From positions 13,639-49,795 of the forward strand of contig DLQO01000011.1 of assembly GCA_002478765.1 (NCBI GenBank): a stretch of 36,157 nucleotides of DNA. The letters run 5' to 3'. Positions 34,719 to 36,157 of the stretch are shown here, piece after piece; the stretch's first letter is position 1, and every line of letters starts with the position of its first letter. The position numbers and the translations under genes were made by a program. Source of the DNA: Flavobacteriales bacterium UBA7430. Its GTDB lineage: Bacteria; Bacteroidota; Bacteroidia; Flavobacteriales; UBA7430. The notes beneath the pieces are model-generated. The model had not been told where the DNA came from. It was given only the letters and a program-made list of their open reading frames with translations, and searched no databases.

Positions 34719-36023
34719 TTAAAATGCGCGAACAAACCGAGCCTTAAGCGTCTGGGCCTTATAACTAGGCCCAGTAGTACCGTTTGACATAAGCATATAT
34801 TCAACACGGTCATTTGAGGTCGGAGTAGAAGACCAATACCAAAAACCATAGATGCCTAGCACATTCCCGTTAGGGCCGCCATGTGCAATCGTACTGTAGA
34901 TTAGCGTTAACTCATCTATGTTTGGCAGGTACCAATCGCTGTAGCCTCCTGATGTGCTGGCATCTGCACCACTCATAACTTCAGCCCAGGGTTGGTTTCC
35001 TCCCCAATCTTGTAAGTCAGCCACCAAGCCTGTTCCGTCTTCGTTGATTTGGAATACCATTCCTCCTTCGTGGATGTCTCCTATTTTTAAGTCTACTTGG
35101 TTGGAGTTCCCATCGCAGTCATAACCTTCTTCTGCTGCCGGGTTTCCACAACCGCAGCCTAAATCTTCTGCGGAACCGTTTGGCACCCCAGCACAATCTG
35201 AACAGCTTGAGTTGTCTCCGTTTATAACGCCACATTGATCTCGACAACTCGTGTACTCACAAGAGTTGTCCCAATATTCTGCTTCTGGCGCATAATTACA
35301 GGCAAATTCGTCCATACAACCCAAAACATCACAAACACCATCATTATCTGTATCCGACTCACACCAATTTGCATAACTGGCTATCACAGAGTCCAAGTCT
35401 GCCTGAGAAATACCGTCCTCTGGCGTTACCGAAGCAACACCCTCTGCATAAGCAGCATCTACATCTGCCTGAGAAATACCGTCCTCTGGCGTTACTGAGG
35501 CAACACCTTCTGCGTAGGCTGCATCGACATCTGATTGGGAAACACCATCTTCTGGCGTTACCGAAGCAGCTCCGTCTGCATAGGCCGCGTCTACATCTGA
35601 TTGACCAATTGGTGCACAAAACATAAAGCCTTCCAGCTTTTCTTTCAACTTAATTTTATAACCCTCGGAGTATTTTAAACTGTCAATGGCGCTAAAATTG
35701 AATTCGGGTAGGTAAGCCAAACCGGATTCGTCTTTAAACACTTCTATATTGTCTTTGTGGGCTTCAAAAGCGGCAACCACATCTCGAGCTTCCATACAGG
35801 TGTAACCAAACATGCTCCACCCCTTTGGTAGATCAAGAGTATTACAAAAACCATCGTCCGCAGTGGCTTCTGGATTGTAATTGAATGCTGTTTGATCCGT
35901 ACAACCACACACGATGTTTTCGTTACCGGGGAGGTTTTCATTACAATCTTGTGCGCTCAGTGAAAAGCTCATAGCAATTGCTAGAGATAAAAGTCCAATA
36001 GTTCTATTTGTAAATCTTCTCAT
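34719..36023 (-). CDS. Secreted Cys-rich repeat protein with DUF1566 C-terminal domain
   Basis: An exported protein of 434 residues from MRRFTNRTIGLLSLAIAMSFSLSAQ, a clear signal peptide. Then come a GCTDQTAFNYNPEATADDGFC motif; a GWSMFGYTCMEARDVVAAFE / GYKIKLKEKLEGF domain common in marine Flavobacteria; 3.5 copies of a 22-residue repeat; a DTDNDGVCD element and a second GCMDEFACNYAPEA motif; a Cys-rich CSDCAGVPNG segment; and a DUF1566/Lcl-type domain (DWYLPNIDELTLIYS, WYWSSTPTSN) to the end. Role unknown, perhaps adhesion. The ATG at 36023 is chosen because it begins the signal peptide. A diverged fragment of a paralogue lies at 31.7 kb. Confidence 0.85.
   Translation of the reverse strand: MRRFTNRTIGLLSLAIAMSFSLSAQDCNENLPGNENIVCGCTDQTAFNYNPEATADDGFCNTLDLPKGWSMFGYTCMEARDVVAAFEAHKDNIEVFKDESGLAYLPEFNFSAIDSLKYSEGYKIKLKEKLEGFMFCAPIGQSDVDAAYADGAASVTPEDGVSQSDVDAAYAEGVASVTPEDGISQADVDAAYAEGVASVTPEDGISQADLDSVIASYANWCESDTDNDGVCDVLGCMDEFACNYAPEAEYWDNSCEYTSCRDQCGVINGDNSSCSDCAGVPNGSAEDLGCGCGNPAAEEGYDCDGNSNQVDLKIGDIHEGGMVFQINEDGTGLVADLQDWGGNQPWAEVMSGADASTSGGYSDWYLPNIDELTLIYSTIAHGGPNGNVLGIYGFWYWSSTPTSNDRVEYMLMSNGTTGPSYKAQTLKARFVRAF
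35373..35606 (-). repeat. 66-bp tandem repeats, about 3.5 copies
   Basis: Period 66 bases, encoding the 22-residue unit SQADVDAAYAEGVASVTPED plus G and Ile or Val. The second and third copies are nearly identical, the first has small changes (SDVDAAYADGAASV), and the last is partial and diverged (ISQADLDSVIASY). Likely to vary in copy number by slippage or recombination. Confidence 0.9.
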
Positions 36024-36058
36024 ATTATTCGGGGTTAAGCAATAAAGGGTAAATATAC

Positions 36059-36091
36059 ACAAAAAGCCTTCTCTTTATTGAGAAGGCTTTT
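36059..36091 (-). terminator. Terminator after tRNA-Leu
   Basis: AAAGCCTTCTC and GAGAAGGCTTT (minus strand) form a hairpin around AATAAA, followed by T residues, starting two bases after the tRNA 3' end. Confidence 0.85.
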
Positions 36092-36092
36092 G

Positions 36093-36157
36093 TACCTGGG
36101 GCGGGAATCGAACCCGCACTCTCGAAAGAACTGGATTTTGAATCCAGCGCGTCTACC
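36093..36157 (-). tRNA. tRNA-Leu(CAA), 5' part cut by the window edge
   Basis: Minus-strand reading shows the end of the D-arm, the anticodon arm CTGGA-TTCAAAA-TCCAG with anticodon CAA (reads TTG), a long variable arm (TTCTTTCGAGAGT), the T-arm GCGGG-TTCGATT-CCCGC and the acceptor 3' strand CCCAGGT plus discriminator A. The CCA end is not encoded. The acceptor 5' strand and most of the D-arm lie outside the window. Confidence 0.92.

Noticed and set aside
35359..35626. Low-complexity ORFs on both strands over the tandem repeats
   Set aside because: Arg/Cys-rich and His/Leu-rich frames are by-products of the 66-bp repeat read out of frame.
1..36157. CRISPR array, insertion sequences, prophage or defence genes
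   Set aside because: No regularly spaced repeats, transposase or integrase motifs, or terminal inverted repeats were found; the only tandem repeats are inside the secreted DUF1566 protein gene.

Overview
The window comes from a Bacteroidota genome, most likely a marine Flavobacteriales-type organism. The evidence is the many promoter boxes of the form TAnnTTTG (the -7 element of the Bacteroidetes primary sigma factor), often lying only a few bases before the start codon; a secreted lamin-tail protein with a gliding-motility-type C-terminus; a bacilliredoxin; DUF3109; and a secreted Cys-rich repeat protein. Nearly all genes are on the minus strand.

Bases 1-11,000 are a sulfur-assimilation block. 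A nine-gene minus-strand operon runs from sulfite reductase (10530) through siroheme methyltransferase, CysM, a JAMM/M67 protease, a CysO-like sulfur-carrier protein, a MoeZ-like ThiF-rhodanese protein and CysH to a 2-oxoacid:ferredoxin oxidoreductase pair (ending at 1200). Together these reduce APS/PAPS and sulfite, load sulfide onto a carrier-protein thiocarboxylate and make cysteine from it; KorAB may supply reduced ferredoxin. The 370-base leader of this operon holds the most interesting find: a 36-codon ORF with the Cys-rich core MMNCCACYVMCCC, overlapping an antiterminator and followed by a terminator, the layout of a ribosome-mediated cysteine attenuator. A second short ORF upstream ends in four Cys codons. 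Downstream, metX (cut by the window edge) is controlled by a SAM-I riboswitch with a clear terminator/antiterminator switch.

Bases 11,000-20,200 hold a secreted lamin-tail protein (plus strand), SRP RNA, glycyl-tRNA synthetase, a polyprenyl diphosphate synthase, a decayed secreted-protein gene, rlmN, an amidohydrolase (plus) and ispD. Bases 20,200-25,600 hold queA, truB, hemL, hemB, a small HEPN-like protein and an Nfu-type Fe-S scaffold. Bases 25,600-31,600 hold a gamma-carbonic anhydrase, flavodoxin, bacilliredoxin, class Ia ribonucleotide reductase (nrdB-nrdA) and a DUF3109 protein.

Bases 31,600-36,157 hold a three-gene photolyase/cryptochrome operon: a photolyase with its FAD domain first and an alpha/beta-like domain last, a tiny DUF2256 zinc-ribbon-like gene that overlaps both neighbours, and a DPRP-type photolyase that seems to lack its Fe-S cysteines. 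Directly after its stop lies an orphan 3' fragment of a paralogue of the Cys-rich secreted DUF1566 protein found at 34.7-36.0 kb. The window ends inside a tRNA-Leu(CAA) gene.
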